This document shows, piece after piece, positions 1 to 8,912 of a stretch of DNA of 50,468 nt. How positions within the stretch are numbered: position 1 is the first letter of the stretch; every line of letters starts with the position of its first letter. A program made the translations under genes and the position numbers. The stretch is taken from positions 1-50,468 of the forward strand of contig JABLXL010000039.1 of NCBI GenBank assembly GCA_013178005.1. The letters run 5' to 3'. The notes below the pieces were generated by a model that was not told the DNA's origin, did not search any database, and saw only the letters and a program-made list of their open reading frames with translations. This stretch comes from Actinomycetota bacterium. Lineage in GTDB: Bacteria; Actinomycetota; Geothermincolia; Geothermincolales; RBG-13-55-18.

Positions 1-192
1 CATCCCTCCCCGTCCCCATCCCGTCCTCGCGAAGTCAGGATGCTCCATGTGGGTGAAGCCCTCATAAGAAGGGCGACAACTCTTCCTTCCATATCCCATC
101 CCTCCCCGTCCCCATTCCGACCTCGCGAAGTCAGGATGCTCCATGTGGGTGAAGCCCCCGCAAGAAGGGCGATAACTCTTCCTTCGAGCCTT
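1..192. repeat. 96-bp tandem repeat, two copies, continues off the left edge
   Basis: Two copies of a 96-bp unit begin at positions 1 and 97. Each carries the shared core 'gtcaggatgctccatgtggg' and a 'gaagggcga.aactcttcctt' tail. The copies differ at several positions, so they are diverged rather than one read placed twice. I see no convincing reading frame; the short plus-strand frame across them is simply kept open by the repeat. The array may extend beyond the window. Confidence 0.8.
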
Positions 193-356
193 CAAGCCGC
201 TCCCCTCCGGCACGGCCGCCGCGCCGCTCGCCATGCCGCCTTCGAGCCCCCTTGACGGAGAACGTTTGTTGGCGGATGAGAAGCGGGCCGGGTTTCCCCC
301 TAGGGGTTTGTTAACAAACTCGCGGGAAAGGCTTGGCGTTTGAAGGCGGATGAGAA
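193..356. other. Non-coding stretch with a partial copy of the rnfD terminator region
   Basis: No gene is recognisable. Positions 262-299 repeat 336-373 at an offset of 74 bp. The repeated part contains the 5' half of the rnfD terminator stem ('gcgggccggg') but not its second half, so the distal copy cannot form the hairpin. It looks like a broken duplicate of the operon end. Confidence 0.6.
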
Positions 357-380
357 GCGGGCCGGGTTTCCCCGGCCCGC
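357..380 (-). terminator. Hairpin terminator after rnfD
   Basis: This is a perfect 10-bp stem (gcgggccggg / cccggcccgc) with a 4-nt loop, 29 nt after the rnfD stop. No strong U tract follows on the minus strand, so termination efficiency is uncertain. It marks the probable end of the fdhA-fdhB-rnfC-rnfD transcript and implies that rnfG, E, A and B do not follow directly. Confidence 0.65.
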
Positions 381-408
381 CCCGTTATCTCTTTCGTCAG
401 GATCAGGC

Positions 409-1356
409 TTAGGCCGCAGCCACCTCTCCGAACCTCTTGGGCTTGAACACCTTGTCCAGCAGGGGGACGAAGGCGTTGCCGATGAGGATGGAATAGGCCA
501 CCGCTCCTGCCGGGGCCAGGAAGACGCGGATGATCACCACGCACACCCCGATGATCAGTCCGTAGACCACCTGCCCCCAGGTGTTCATGGGGCTGGTCAC
601 CCAGTCGGTGGCCATGAAGAAGGCCCCCAGCATGACCCCCCCGGCGAGGATGTTGTAGAGCCCGTCCGACCCCACGATGTAGGCGAGCACGAACACCGTG
701 GCCAGGATGGTCACCGGGATGACCCAGCCGATGACCTTGCGGTAGAGGAGATAGGCGCCGCCCAAAAGCACCCAGAAGGCCCCCACCTCGGAGATGGCCC
801 CGCCGAAGTTGGCGAAGAGCAGCGCGAGGTAGGAGGGACCCGAGCTCTCCAGGCCCTGCTTGATGTAGACCAGCGGGGTGGCGGACTGCACGCCGTCGTA
901 TCCCGCCTTCAGGAACCCCAGGCTTCCCGTCCAGGAGGCCAAAAGCCCCGAGCAGGTGAGCGCGAACACGAACCCGAACAGCGCCGGGTTGAAGATGTTG
1001 CGGCCCAGCCCCCCCATGAGCTCCTTCACGATCACGATGGCCACGAAGGAGGCGATGATGAGGTTGAGCCACTGTATGCGCGCGGGGAAGAGCAGGGCCA
1101 GTAGCAGCCCCGTGACCGCCGCGCTCCCGTCGGCCAGGTTGACCTTCTTTTTCCTCGCGGTGCGCACCAGCCACTCGAAGAACATGCACGAGCCCACGCC
1201 CAGGGCGATGTTGAACAGCGCGTTGTAGGTGAAGGCCACCAGCGCGGCTATGGTGATGGGCGCCAGCGCGATGAGCACGTCGCGCATGGCGACGGCGGTC
1301 TGCTCCTTGCTCCTCAAGTGCGGGGGCGCGGTGACAACCAGGTTATCCAATGCCAT
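409..1356 (-). CDS. rnfD: Rnf complex membrane subunit RnfD
   Basis: This is a 315-residue integral membrane protein of the RnfD/NqrB family. RnfD carries FMN linked to a threonine on the outer face and takes part in electron transfer coupled to Na+ or H+ transport. The first hydrophobic helix follows the N-terminal 'MALDNLVVTAPPHLRSKEQT', and about eight to nine more hydrophobic stretches are visible. The 'QSATPL' motif corresponds to the S/TGAT flavinylation site, with the acceptor Thr conserved. The start at 1356 follows GGAGG by a good distance, 14 bases after rnfC. A longer upstream frame exists but lies over rnfC and is not credible. It is the last gene of the fdhAB-rnfCD run. rnfG, E, A and B are absent from the window, which is unusual for a functional Rnf pump. 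Confidence 0.93.
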   Translation of the reverse strand: MALDNLVVTAPPHLRSKEQTAVAMRDVLIALAPITIAALVAFTYNALFNIALGVGSCMFFEWLVRTARKKKVNLADGSAAVTGLLLALLFPARIQWLNLIIASFVAIVIVKELMGGLGRNIFNPALFGFVFALTCSGLLASWTGSLGFLKAGYDGVQSATPLVYIKQGLESSGPSYLALLFANFGGAISEVGAFWVLLGGAYLLYRKVIGWVIPVTILATVFVLAYIVGSDGLYNILAGGVMLGAFFMATDWVTSPMNTWGQVVYGLIIGVCVVIIRVFLAPAGAVAYSILIGNAFVPLLDKVFKPKRFGEVAAA

Positions 1357-1370
1357 GCTCAATCGCCTCC

Positions 1371-2690
1371 TCACTTCTTCTTCAGGGCCGCGATCTCGGC
1401 CTTGGCCTTGCGCACATACGACACGTGGGGTATGTAGGCTGGGCAGGAGAAGGAGCAGCAGCCGCACTCGAAGCAGTCCAGCGCTCCCCACATCTCCGCC
1501 TTGTCCCACTGAGCGCGCCTTGTGGCCTGCACGATGTAGTTGGGGGAGAGGAACATGGGGCAGGCCTCGATGCACTTGCCGCAGCGCACGCACTCCGACT
1601 CCTCTCCCAAATCCACCACGTCGGCGGTGAGCACCACCACTCCCGAGGTGCCCTTGACCACCGAGGCGGAGGTGTCGGACTGCGCCCAGCCGGTCATGGG
1701 GCCGCCCATGATGAGCTTTGTGGGGTTGCCCACCAAGCCCCCGCAGGCCTCGATCAAGGCGGAGATGGGGGTGCCGATGGCGCAAAGCAGGTTTCCGGGC
1801 TCGCGCACTCCGGGGCCGGTGACGGTGAGCACCCGCTCATACAGGGGCTTGCCCCAGGCCGCGGCCTCGAAGAGGGCCACCGCGGTGCCCACGTTCTGCA
1901 CCAGGCATCCCACCTCGCTCGGGAGCTTGCCCGGGGGCACCTTGCGCCCGGTCAAGGCGAAGATGAGCATCTTCTCCGCACCTTCGGGGTACTTGACCTC
2001 GAGTATCTCCACCTCCACGTCGGGAAGCCCTGAGGCCTTGGCGCGCAGGGCGTCGGCCGCGTCCATCTTGTTGGCCTCCACCCCGAAGATGACCTTCTGC
2101 GCCCCCACCGCGGCCTTGAGCAGCTTGGCCCCCGCGATGAGGTCCTCGGTGCGCTCGAGCATGAGGCGGTGGTCGCAGGTGAGGAAGGGCTCGCACTCGC
2201 AGGCGTTGATGATCACCGTGTCCACCGGCTTGTCGGCGGGCGGGGTGAGCTTTACGTGGGTGGGGAAGGCCGCCCCTCCCATGCCCACAAGCCCCGCCTC
2301 TTTTGCGATGCCCCTGATCTCCTCGGCCGAGAGGGAATCCAGATCCTTGCCGGGCTTTTTCGCGAACTCCGGCTGGGAGGAATCAGGGGTGATGACCACG
2401 CTTTTGACCTTGGCCCCGGTGAAGTTGGGGAGGTCGGCTATCTCCTTCACCGTGCCCGCCACCGAGGAGTGCACGGGGGCGGAGACGAAGGCCTCCGAGG
2501 AGCCGATCACCTGGCCCAGCTCCACGCGGTCGCCCTCCTTTACCAGGGGCTCGTTGGGGGCCCCGATGTGCTGGGAGAGGGGGATTATGACCTCAGCCGG
2601 CACGGGGGCGCGTTTTATGGCCTTGCCCGAGGCCAGTTCCTTGTTGTAGGGGGGGTGTATTCCTCCCTTGAAGGTCTTGAGCTCCGCCAT
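1371..2690 (-). CDS. rnfC: Rnf complex peripheral subunit RnfC
   Basis: This 439-residue cytoplasmic subunit of Rnf belongs to the family that couples ferredoxin and NAD(H). The N-terminal segment ('GGIHPPYNKE') is the usual RnfC opening. A flavin/NAD-binding region of the NuoF type follows ('GMGGAAFPTHVKL', 'INACECEPFLTCDHRLM'). Two [4Fe-4S] motifs lie near the C-terminus ('CVRCGKCIEACP' and 'CFECGCCSFSCP'). I chose the ATG at 2690, one base past the fdhB stop, because the GTG at 2699 sits directly on the Shine-Dalgarno sequence. The tight junction with fdhB and rnfD indicates one operon. Length and motifs are normal for the family. What is odd is the partnership with an exported formate dehydrogenase rather than with rnfDGEAB. 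Confidence 0.95.
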   Translation of the reverse strand: MAELKTFKGGIHPPYNKELASGKAIKRAPVPAEVIIPLSQHIGAPNEPLVKEGDRVELGQVIGSSEAFVSAPVHSSVAGTVKEIADLPNFTGAKVKSVVITPDSSQPEFAKKPGKDLDSLSAEEIRGIAKEAGLVGMGGAAFPTHVKLTPPADKPVDTVIINACECEPFLTCDHRLMLERTEDLIAGAKLLKAAVGAQKVIFGVEANKMDAADALRAKASGLPDVEVEILEVKYPEGAEKMLIFALTGRKVPPGKLPSEVGCLVQNVGTAVALFEAAAWGKPLYERVLTVTGPGVREPGNLLCAIGTPISALIEACGGLVGNPTKLIMGGPMTGWAQSDTSASVVKGTSGVVVLTADVVDLGEESECVRCGKCIEACPMFLSPNYIVQATRRAQWDKAEMWGALDCFECGCCSFSCPAYIPHVSYVRKAKAEIAALKKK

Positions 2691-2691
2691 C

Positions 2692-3609
2692 TCACTCACC
2701 CCCTCCTGCCGCGCGCTCGAGCCCTTCGTTGCGCTTGTTGATCACGTAGCCCACGCCCGCCGCGGCCACCAGGCCCACCAGGGCCAGGCCGCCCCAGGGA
2801 GCCCCGGGCTTGACCAGGGCCTCCCATACCGCCACACCCGCGGGAACCGAGGGCTTCTCCGGCAGCCCGTAGAGGGCGGGGTCGTCCTCCAGCACGTAGA
2901 TATAGTGCAGCCCTCCCACCTGGTCCAGGCCGTAGACCTGGGCCTTCTGCTTGCCGCGCTCCTTTTTGAGGAAGGCCACCCTCTCCTCGGCCTTGGCCAC
3001 CATCTCCTCGCGGGTGCCGAAGTCCAGGGCCCCGGAGGTGCAGGTTTGCACGCAGGCGGGGCGGTTGCGCGTGGGCACCGGGTCGGGGGCCTTGGCGAGG
3101 TCCGGGGAGGCCTGCTCGGGGGTGGGGAAGGCCTCGGGATCCTGGGTGATGCGGTCGAAGCACATCACGCACCGGTTGATGGCCTTCTCGGCCTCGTCGT
3201 AGCGGCAGGCCTGGAAGGGGCAGGTGGCCACGCAGTAGTTGCAGCCGATGCACTGCTTGGGATCCGTCTTCACCAGCCAGGCCTCGGAGTCTCCGTCCGA
3301 TACCTTGTACTTCTTGGTGGCGCCGGAGGGGCAGACCTTCACGCAGGTGGCGTCGGTGCAGTGCATGCACTGGTACTTGGTGAAGTACCAGTAGAGCTCG
3401 TCGTCGGATGCTGGCCGCTTCTCGGGTTCGTTGAAGAGGATGCGCATCCATGCCTGCGCGGTGAGCTCCAGGGGGTTCTCGTAGGTGCCGTTGTTGTCCG
3501 TCCTGGTGTAGGTGCGCTGGTTCCAGTTCTTGCAGGCCACCTGGCAGGCGCGGCACCCCGTGCACTTGCTGGCGTCGAAGAGGATCGCCTTGTCCGTCGG
3601 GTTAGCCAT
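2692..3609 (-). CDS. fdhB: Formate dehydrogenase iron-sulfur subunit, membrane anchored
   Basis: This 305-residue FdnH-like ferredoxin subunit passes electrons from the formate dehydrogenase catalytic subunit to a membrane partner. The clusters lie in order: 'CTGCRACQVACKNWN' near residue 16, 'CMHCTDATCVKVCPSGA' near 84, 'CIGCNYCVATCPFQACRYD' near 120, and a set including 'CVMCFDRI' and 'CVQTCTSGALDFG' from about 145 to 195. This is the four-[4Fe-4S] pattern of the family. A single hydrophobic helix near 270-292 ('GLALVGLVAAAGVGYVI') matches the C-terminal anchor of FdnH. It starts one base after the fdhA stop. No Tat signal of its own is visible, so it probably crosses the membrane together with FdhA. 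No cytochrome b (FdnI-like) gene follows; rnfC and rnfD take that place. Confidence 0.94.
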   Translation of the reverse strand: MANPTDKAILFDASKCTGCRACQVACKNWNQRTYTRTDNNGTYENPLELTAQAWMRILFNEPEKRPASDDELYWYFTKYQCMHCTDATCVKVCPSGATKKYKVSDGDSEAWLVKTDPKQCIGCNYCVATCPFQACRYDEAEKAINRCVMCFDRITQDPEAFPTPEQASPDLAKAPDPVPTRNRPACVQTCTSGALDFGTREEMVAKAEERVAFLKKERGKQKAQVYGLDQVGGLHYIYVLEDDPALYGLPEKPSVPAGVAVWEALVKPGAPWGGLALVGLVAAAGVGYVINKRNEGLERAAGGGE

Positions 3610-3610
3610 C

Positions 3611-6600
3611 TCACTTCACCTTCCTCAGGTTGACCAGGAACGCTTTCGATTCGGGGATGGTGGTGTTCGCGTCCCCTACATGGGGCGTGAGCTGGTTGGC
3701 AGCGTAGTTCTTCTTGGACATCCCGTCGCGCTCCGGCCCGCCGGGGAAGAGGCCGATGAAGCCGTAGTGCCAGGTCAAGCCCACGATGTGTACCTTCCTG
3801 GTGCTGCCGTTGTCCCCGATCTCCAATGGCTTGAGGCGGGTGGTGACCACCGCCACTCCCTGCACCTTGCCGCGCAGGCTCTCCACCTCCACCAGGTCGC
3901 CCTTCTTGATCCCCAGCTCGTCGGCGAGCTCCACCGAGAGCTCCACGAAGTTCTCCGGCATGGCCTCGCCCAGCCAGGAGTTGTTGCGGGTCATCTGGCC
4001 CGCCTGCCAGTGCTCGGTGACCCGGTAGGTGGTGCACACGTAGGGGTACCTCGAGTCCCCCACCTCGGCGAAGCCCCACTTCTCCGGCTCGTTCTTGGCC
4101 GAGGGCCACTCCAGGACCGCAGCTGGGTTGTTCTGCACGCTGGAGAGCATGTTCTTGACCGGGCTCTCCCGGGGCTCGTAGTGCTCGGGGAAGGGGCCTT
4201 CGACCAGTGAGTTGGAGAAGAGCCGCGCCACCAGCGCTCCGGGTTCCCGGTTCATGAAGAAGGAGCTAGCCCCCGAACGCGTGCGCATGGTCGCCTTGCC
4301 CACCAGCTCCTTCGGGAAGGCGGGGTCCGAGCTGGGCTGGGTGTAGAAGTCGGGCACGTCGTTCTTCAGCCCCAAGGTCTCGTCGTCCTTGAAGGTGAAG
4401 AGGGCTCTGTCGGGGGCGAAGGGCTTGCCCGACCAGTCGCAGGAGTTGCGGTTGTAGATGATGCGGCGGTTGAGCGGCCAGGCCCAGGCCCACACCGGGT
4501 AGGTGCCCACGTTGATCTTCTTGGCGTCGGCGGGCGCGTTCTCGGTGTAGATGGTAACCCCGTCCTTGTCCAGCCAGTAGAGGGGCGTCTTCTGGAAGTG
4601 CCACTGCGCCTTGTTGAAGGGGATGCCGTTCCATTCGGTGGCCTGCTTGTCCCGGGGGATCTTCACCTTGCCGTCGTCCCCCTTGGGGAGCTGGCCGTCG
4701 ATGCCCAGGATCTTCGCCGCGGTCTCGATGTCGGCGTCGCTCGCCCACTGGCCGCAGTAGATCCAGGTGCCCGAGACGGTGGAGCCGTCGTCTTTGAGGT
4801 TGGCGAAGCCGAACACCGGCTTCTTGAAGGCCGCCTCCCAGCTGAACTCGCCCTCCGGCCAGGTGTAGCCGTTGATCTCCAGCTGGACCTGCTCCAGGTC
4901 CGGCTCGCCGTGCTCGTCCTCGTCGTAGGCCCAGAAGAGCTCGGTTATGCATTCCTTGCCCTTGCCTCCCTCGGCCTTGTAGAGCTCCTTCACCGCCTTC
5001 ATGATCTGGTGCATCATCCATGCGTCCGGCTCCGCGTCTCCCGGGGGCTCCACCGCCTTCCAGCGGTACTGGGCAAGGCGGCCGGAGTTGGAGATGGAGC
5101 CCGGTTTCTCCACCGAGGAGGCGGCGGGAAGCACCCACACCTCGGTCTGGATGTCCTTGGGCTCGGCCCCGGGACGGCGCCAGAAGTTCATGGACTCCGT
5201 CTCCCAGAGGTCGGAGGCCACGAACCACTCCAGCTTATCCATGGCCGCGGCCTCAAGGTTGGAGCAAGCTCCGCCCACCACCGGGTTCTGTCCCCAAGCG
5301 ATGAGGCCCTTGATGACGCCCGCGTACATGTCCTCGAAGAGGGCGATGTGGGTGTAGTTCTTGCCCTTCTTCACCTTGGGGTGAAGGTCATAGGCCTTGT
5401 CCAGACCGTTCTTCTTAGCGTAGGGGCCGTAGTAGGCCATGAGGTAGCTGTTTATGAACCTCGGCGTCCAGCTCCAGATGCCCACCTTGGGGGTGTTCTT
5501 TTCGATGTACTTGGCGCGGTCCGGGTGGTCGGTGGAGTTGGGAACGTTGATATACCCTGGGATTATGTGGGAGAGCAGGCCGAAGTCCGTGGACCCCTGC
5601 ACGTTGCTCTCCCCGCGCAGGGCGTTGATGCCGCCGCCCGGAAGGCCGGTGTTGCCGAGGAGCGCCTGCAGGATGGCAAAAGCGCGGATCTTCTCCGTCC
5701 CGAAGGTGAACTGTGTAAGCCCCATGGCGTACATGAGGTTTCCGACCTTGTCCCGCTTGTGGGTGATGCCCACGTAGGTCTCGGCGATCTCCTTGAACTT
5801 GGCGGGATCCATGCCGCAGACCTTGGCCACCACGCTGTTGGGGCCGTCGTAGGTGTAGCGGGAGAAGTGCTCTTTGAGCTTGGCCCATACCGTGCCCGCG
5901 ATGGCCTCGTCGGGGTTGGGGATGTAGTTCCCGTTGGAGTCCTTGGGGCCGTTGGGCACGCCGCGCCCCTTGAAGGTGGGGTCCTCGGCGATGGGGATGA
6001 GCTGCACCCTCAGGGCTTCCCCGGTGGCGGGATCGTTCTGGTAGGTCCAGGTCTTGGTGTCGTACTTGCGCTTCTCCTTGTCGTAGCCGCTGAAGTAGCC
6101 GTCGAGCTCCCCGGGACCCTTGAAATCCGGGTTCACCAGGATGGGGGCGTTGGTGTAGTTCTGCACGTACTCCCAGTTGATGTAGTTCTTGTCGATGGCG
6201 TACTTGATCAGCGCCCCGAAGAAGGCGATGTCGGTGCCCGGGCGGATGAAGGAGAAGAGGTCCGCGCGGGCCGCGGAGCGGGTGAAGCGGGGATCAACCA
6301 CGATGATCTTGGCCCCTCGCTCCTCCCTGGCTGCCTCCACAAACTTCCAGGAGACGGGATGGTTCTCGCTGGGGTTGGCGCCGCAGATCATGAAGACATC
6401 CGCGTTCTTCAGGTCGATGTAGTGGTTAGTCATGGCCCCCCGGCCATACGTGCCGCCGAGACCGGCGACTGTGGCCGAGTGTCATATACGGGCCTGGTGC
6501 TCGATGTACACCAGGCCGAGGCCGCGGGCGAACTTGGAGGCCAGGTAGCACTCCTCGTTGTCCAGGGCCGCCCCTCCCAGCTGGGCGATGCCCTCGCAAC

Positions 6601-7054
6601 GGTTCGCGGTCACCTTGACGCCCTCGATCTCCTCCGTCTCCACGAAGGTGGCGTCGCGGGTGTCCTTGATGAGGCGGGCGATCCTGGGGATGGCCTCCTC
6701 CCAGGTCTTCTCCTCCCAGTCCGTGCCCCCAGGGGCCCGGTAGAGCACCTTGGTGAGCCTGCGGTCGTTGTTGGCCACCTGGTAGATGGACTGCCCCTTG
6801 GAGCAGAGGCTCGCCCGGTTGATGGGGCTGTCGGGGAGGCCCTCCAGTCCTACGATCTTTCCGTCCTTGACGCTCACGATGGCGGAGCACCCCACGGAGC
6901 AGTAGGGACACACCGTGGTGGTCTCCGTGGCCTCGCTGATGCGAAGCTCCTCGGAAGCGGCGAGGGCGGTGGCGGAGAACCCGAGTTGGGCGAGGGCCGT
7001 GACGCCTATTCCGGCGCCCGACAGCTTGAGGAAACTTCTTCGCGAAAGTTCCAT
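3611..7054 (-). CDS. fdhA: Selenocysteine-containing formate dehydrogenase catalytic subunit, Tat-exported
   Basis: This Mo- or W-pterin enzyme oxidises formate to CO2. The frame runs from 7054 to 3611 through one TGA at 6484-6482, giving 1147 residues with Sec at residue 191. Seen directly: the Tat signal 'LSRRSFLKLSG' followed by a hydrophobic stretch, then 'CPYCSVGCSAIV' for a [4Fe-4S] cluster. Next is 'HQAR-I-Sec-HSATVAGLGG', which matches the Sec context of FdnG-type enzymes, and the frame continues into 'GRGAMTNHYIDLKNADV'. A SECIS hairpin lies just after the UGA. Without recoding, the 5' part would encode a useless 190-residue fragment. The ATG at 7054 is favoured because GGGGGA precedes it by four bases; a GTG at 7066 is in frame. 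The protein is about 130 residues longer than E. coli FdnG, by my recollection of that family. fdhE and tatAC lie upstream, which fits maturation and export. Confidence 0.96.
6452..6484 (-). promoter_or_regulatory. Bacterial SECIS element and UGA-Sec codon of fdhA
   Basis: The UGA occupies 6484-6482. A 7-bp stem (GUCGCCG / CGGCGGC, one G-U pair) spans 6469-6452 with GUCU in the loop. The GGUCU apical sequence begins 19 nt after the UGA, the same spacing I recall for E. coli fdhF, where GGUCU binds SelB. The element lies inside the coding sequence, as expected for bacteria. Confidence 0.88.
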
Positions 7055-7140
7055 ACTTCCCCCCACTTTCCTAGGTCGTATCCGGTACTTCCAAAATCGC
7101 GACTATACTGCTTCTCAACGCTTGCGCATTGCGTATATGT

Positions 7141-7162
7141 AAAACCCGCATGCACGCGCGGG
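7141..7162 (-). terminator. Hairpin plus U run upstream of fdhA
   Basis: On the minus strand CCCGC, an 8-nt loop, GCGGG and then UUUUA form a short intrinsic-terminator shape about 87 nt before the fdhA start. It either ends the fdhE transcript or acts as an attenuator within the fdhA leader. Confidence 0.5.
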
Positions 7163-7395
7163 ATTTGATTTCGCTGCATGCGCGCCGGAAACCTATCCGC
7201 AAGCTCGCTTTTCAAGGATCGCGTGGCGGCCAACGGTATCGAGCCGCCGAGAGGTTATATTAAACGGCCTACGCCACGAGTTCGAGTGCGAGGCCTTTCC
7301 TTGGACCTGAGCCTTTGAACCTCCCTCTTCGGTCGACCTCTACATTTCCGATTGGCATGGGCTCATCGAAAAGCAACAATCCACAAATCGTATGG

Positions 7396-7425
7396 ATTAT
7401 ACTATCGAATTTCACCGCAAGGCAA
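7396..7425 (-). promoter_or_regulatory. Predicted sigma-70-type promoter for fdhA
   Basis: A -35 TTGCCT (7425-7420) and a perfect -10 TATAAT (7401-7396) are separated by 18 nt. It points toward fdhA, about 335 nt away. Confidence 0.5.
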
Positions 7426-7592
7426 CATTTCCACTCAACCAACCAGGCGATGGCCATCGGGCATATGCCCGTCGAGTCCCGGCACGAGATCCGATGCCTC
7501 CCTCGTGGCAGGGACGAGGTTAGAGGTTATCCCTTTTTCCGGCAGACGCATTGGCACGGGACGCCACCACGAACCGTTTCGCCTTTGGGAGG

Positions 7593-8390
7593 TCACGAAA
7601 AGACGGTGCGGCAGCCACGCTCATACCCCTTCTCCTGTGCCGCCAGGTCGAGGTGGGCGGTGGCCAGGTCTTCCAGGGGAACGACGAACTCCTCGTCTTT
7701 TTCCCCGGGCGCAGACGACACTTTTATGTACCTGCCGCATTTCTCGCACAGGTAGGCACGCCTCCCCTCGTCGCCCTCCGCGAAGATGTACTTCAGCTTG
7801 CCCTGGTCGACGTTCATGCAAAAAGGGCACATGATGCGCGGCACCCCCCAGCGTGAACCGCACAGGGAGCATTCCAGCACACGCAAACCGTCCTCCGAAC
7901 GCAGGAACCCCATGATGGGCAGGTCTCCGCATACCGGGCACCTTCCCCTCGGGACCTGGTCGAGGTCGGCCTTGCGCACCGCAGCGCCAGCGGCTTTCCA
8001 GAAGAACGGCGCCAGGGACATGTGCAAGAGCATGTAAAGCAGCGCCGGATCTTGGGAATAGCCCTCCGCCCGGCGCAGGAACTCCTCGTCGTCCCGTTCC
8101 AGGAAAGCCCCGATCAGCTCGCTCAGCCCCTCTTCATCCAGCTCATTGGCGATGAAATCATGGAGGGAGTCGACGGGGCTCTCGCTCTTCTTCACCAGCA
8201 CCTCCGCAAGTTGTCCCATGAGCTCGCCCACAAGCGCCACGTCCACGTCCAGCTTCCCGGCATCGATGAGCGTGCCGCCCTCCTCAACCAACCGTAACGC
8301 CTGAGCTTCCGTGAGGTGAGGCAGCCGGTCGGGTATGCGCTGGGAAAACCTGCGCTGCACGGAAAACACCTCGCGGTAGAGGCCCATCAC
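7593..8390 (-). CDS. fdhE: Formate dehydrogenase accessory protein FdhE
   Basis: This FdhE-family maturation protein is needed for active formate dehydrogenase, probably by handling the FeS or redox state of the catalytic subunit before export. Four cysteine pairs lie in the C-terminal half ('CPVCGDLP', 'CSLCGSRW', 'CPFCMN', 'CEKCGRY'), the rubredoxin-like metal-binding pattern of FdhE. The called start gives 265 residues, somewhat short at the N-terminus for the family. The frame stays open upstream to about 8495 with sensible sequence ('KLKQRKINKSLVAREAREY') and an AGGAGG at the right place, but contains no ATG, GTG or TTG near that site. The true start may therefore be non-canonical or the base call wrong. 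It lies between tatC and fdhA on the same strand, as expected for a formate dehydrogenase module. Confidence 0.88.
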   Translation of the reverse strand: MMGLYREVFSVQRRFSQRIPDRLPHLTEAQALRLVEEGGTLIDAGKLDVDVALVGELMGQLAEVLVKKSESPVDSLHDFIANELDEEGLSELIGAFLERDDEEFLRRAEGYSQDPALLYMLLHMSLAPFFWKAAGAAVRKADLDQVPRGRCPVCGDLPIMGFLRSEDGLRVLECSLCGSRWGVPRIMCPFCMNVDQGKLKYIFAEGDEGRRAYLCEKCGRYIKVSSAPGEKDEEFVVPLEDLATAHLDLAAQEKGYERGCRTVFS

Positions 8391-8912
8391 CCCCTTTAAC
8401 TTGGGGTTTGACTTTACGTATTCCCTTGCCTCGCGGGCTACCAGGCTCTTGTTGATCTTACGTTGCTTGAGTTTGAAATCTCCGATCTCAACCCACCTCC
8501 TTCACGAACCTCCGCCATTAATCATTATTTCATCGCTTACCCGCTTTCCGTCTCTACCAGGCATCTGCCGTCCTTTCCCTTAACGAACGTGTTTGCTGGA
8601 CGTTTGTCGATTAAGGTTTCTCGACTCACCGAAATCGTTCTGCGCTCACCTGCGCCACCCGGTCCGATCCGCGCGATCAAACTCCATAGCGCCGCCGCCA
8701 ACGACAGCAAACCCAGGCTGGAGCGCATGCGGACCGCCCCTCTTACGCCTGCCCGCCTCTTCGAGCCCGGCCACCCATGTTCTCACCGGCAACGGCATGG
8801 GGTCAAGGCGGAATCTCTTCTCCTCTTTAATCGCTCTCCGGACGGCACCCCAAAGTTAGAACAACGATAACCCGCGGGCTCATGGCAACGGTAAATCAGG
8901 CGCCGCTTCCCC
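8391..8912. other. Gap between tatC and fdhE
   Basis: The part up to about 8495 probably encodes the true N-terminus of FdhE. The remainder (8500-8912) shows no gene, RNA or strong promoter that I can identify. Confidence 0.4.

Larger units (their letters stand above)
7055..7592. other. Long intergenic region between fdhE and fdhA (fdhA leader)
   Basis: No gene is recognised in this 538-bp gap. It holds a good minus-strand promoter at 7396-7425 and an intrinsic-terminator-like hairpin at 7141-7162. A transcript from that promoter would therefore have a leader of about 330 nt with a terminator just ahead of fdhA. This is the arrangement of an attenuator or riboswitch. A 62-residue frame (7269-7457) overlaps the leader but has no family resemblance or ribosome-binding site, and I do not call it. 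Confidence 0.5.

Noticed and set aside
4598-7168. Long plus-strand open frame opposite fdhA
   Set aside because: It is the mirror frame of a GC-rich real gene. Its translation is rich in Val, Gly, Leu and His with no family motif, and it lies wholly over the clearly real fdhA.
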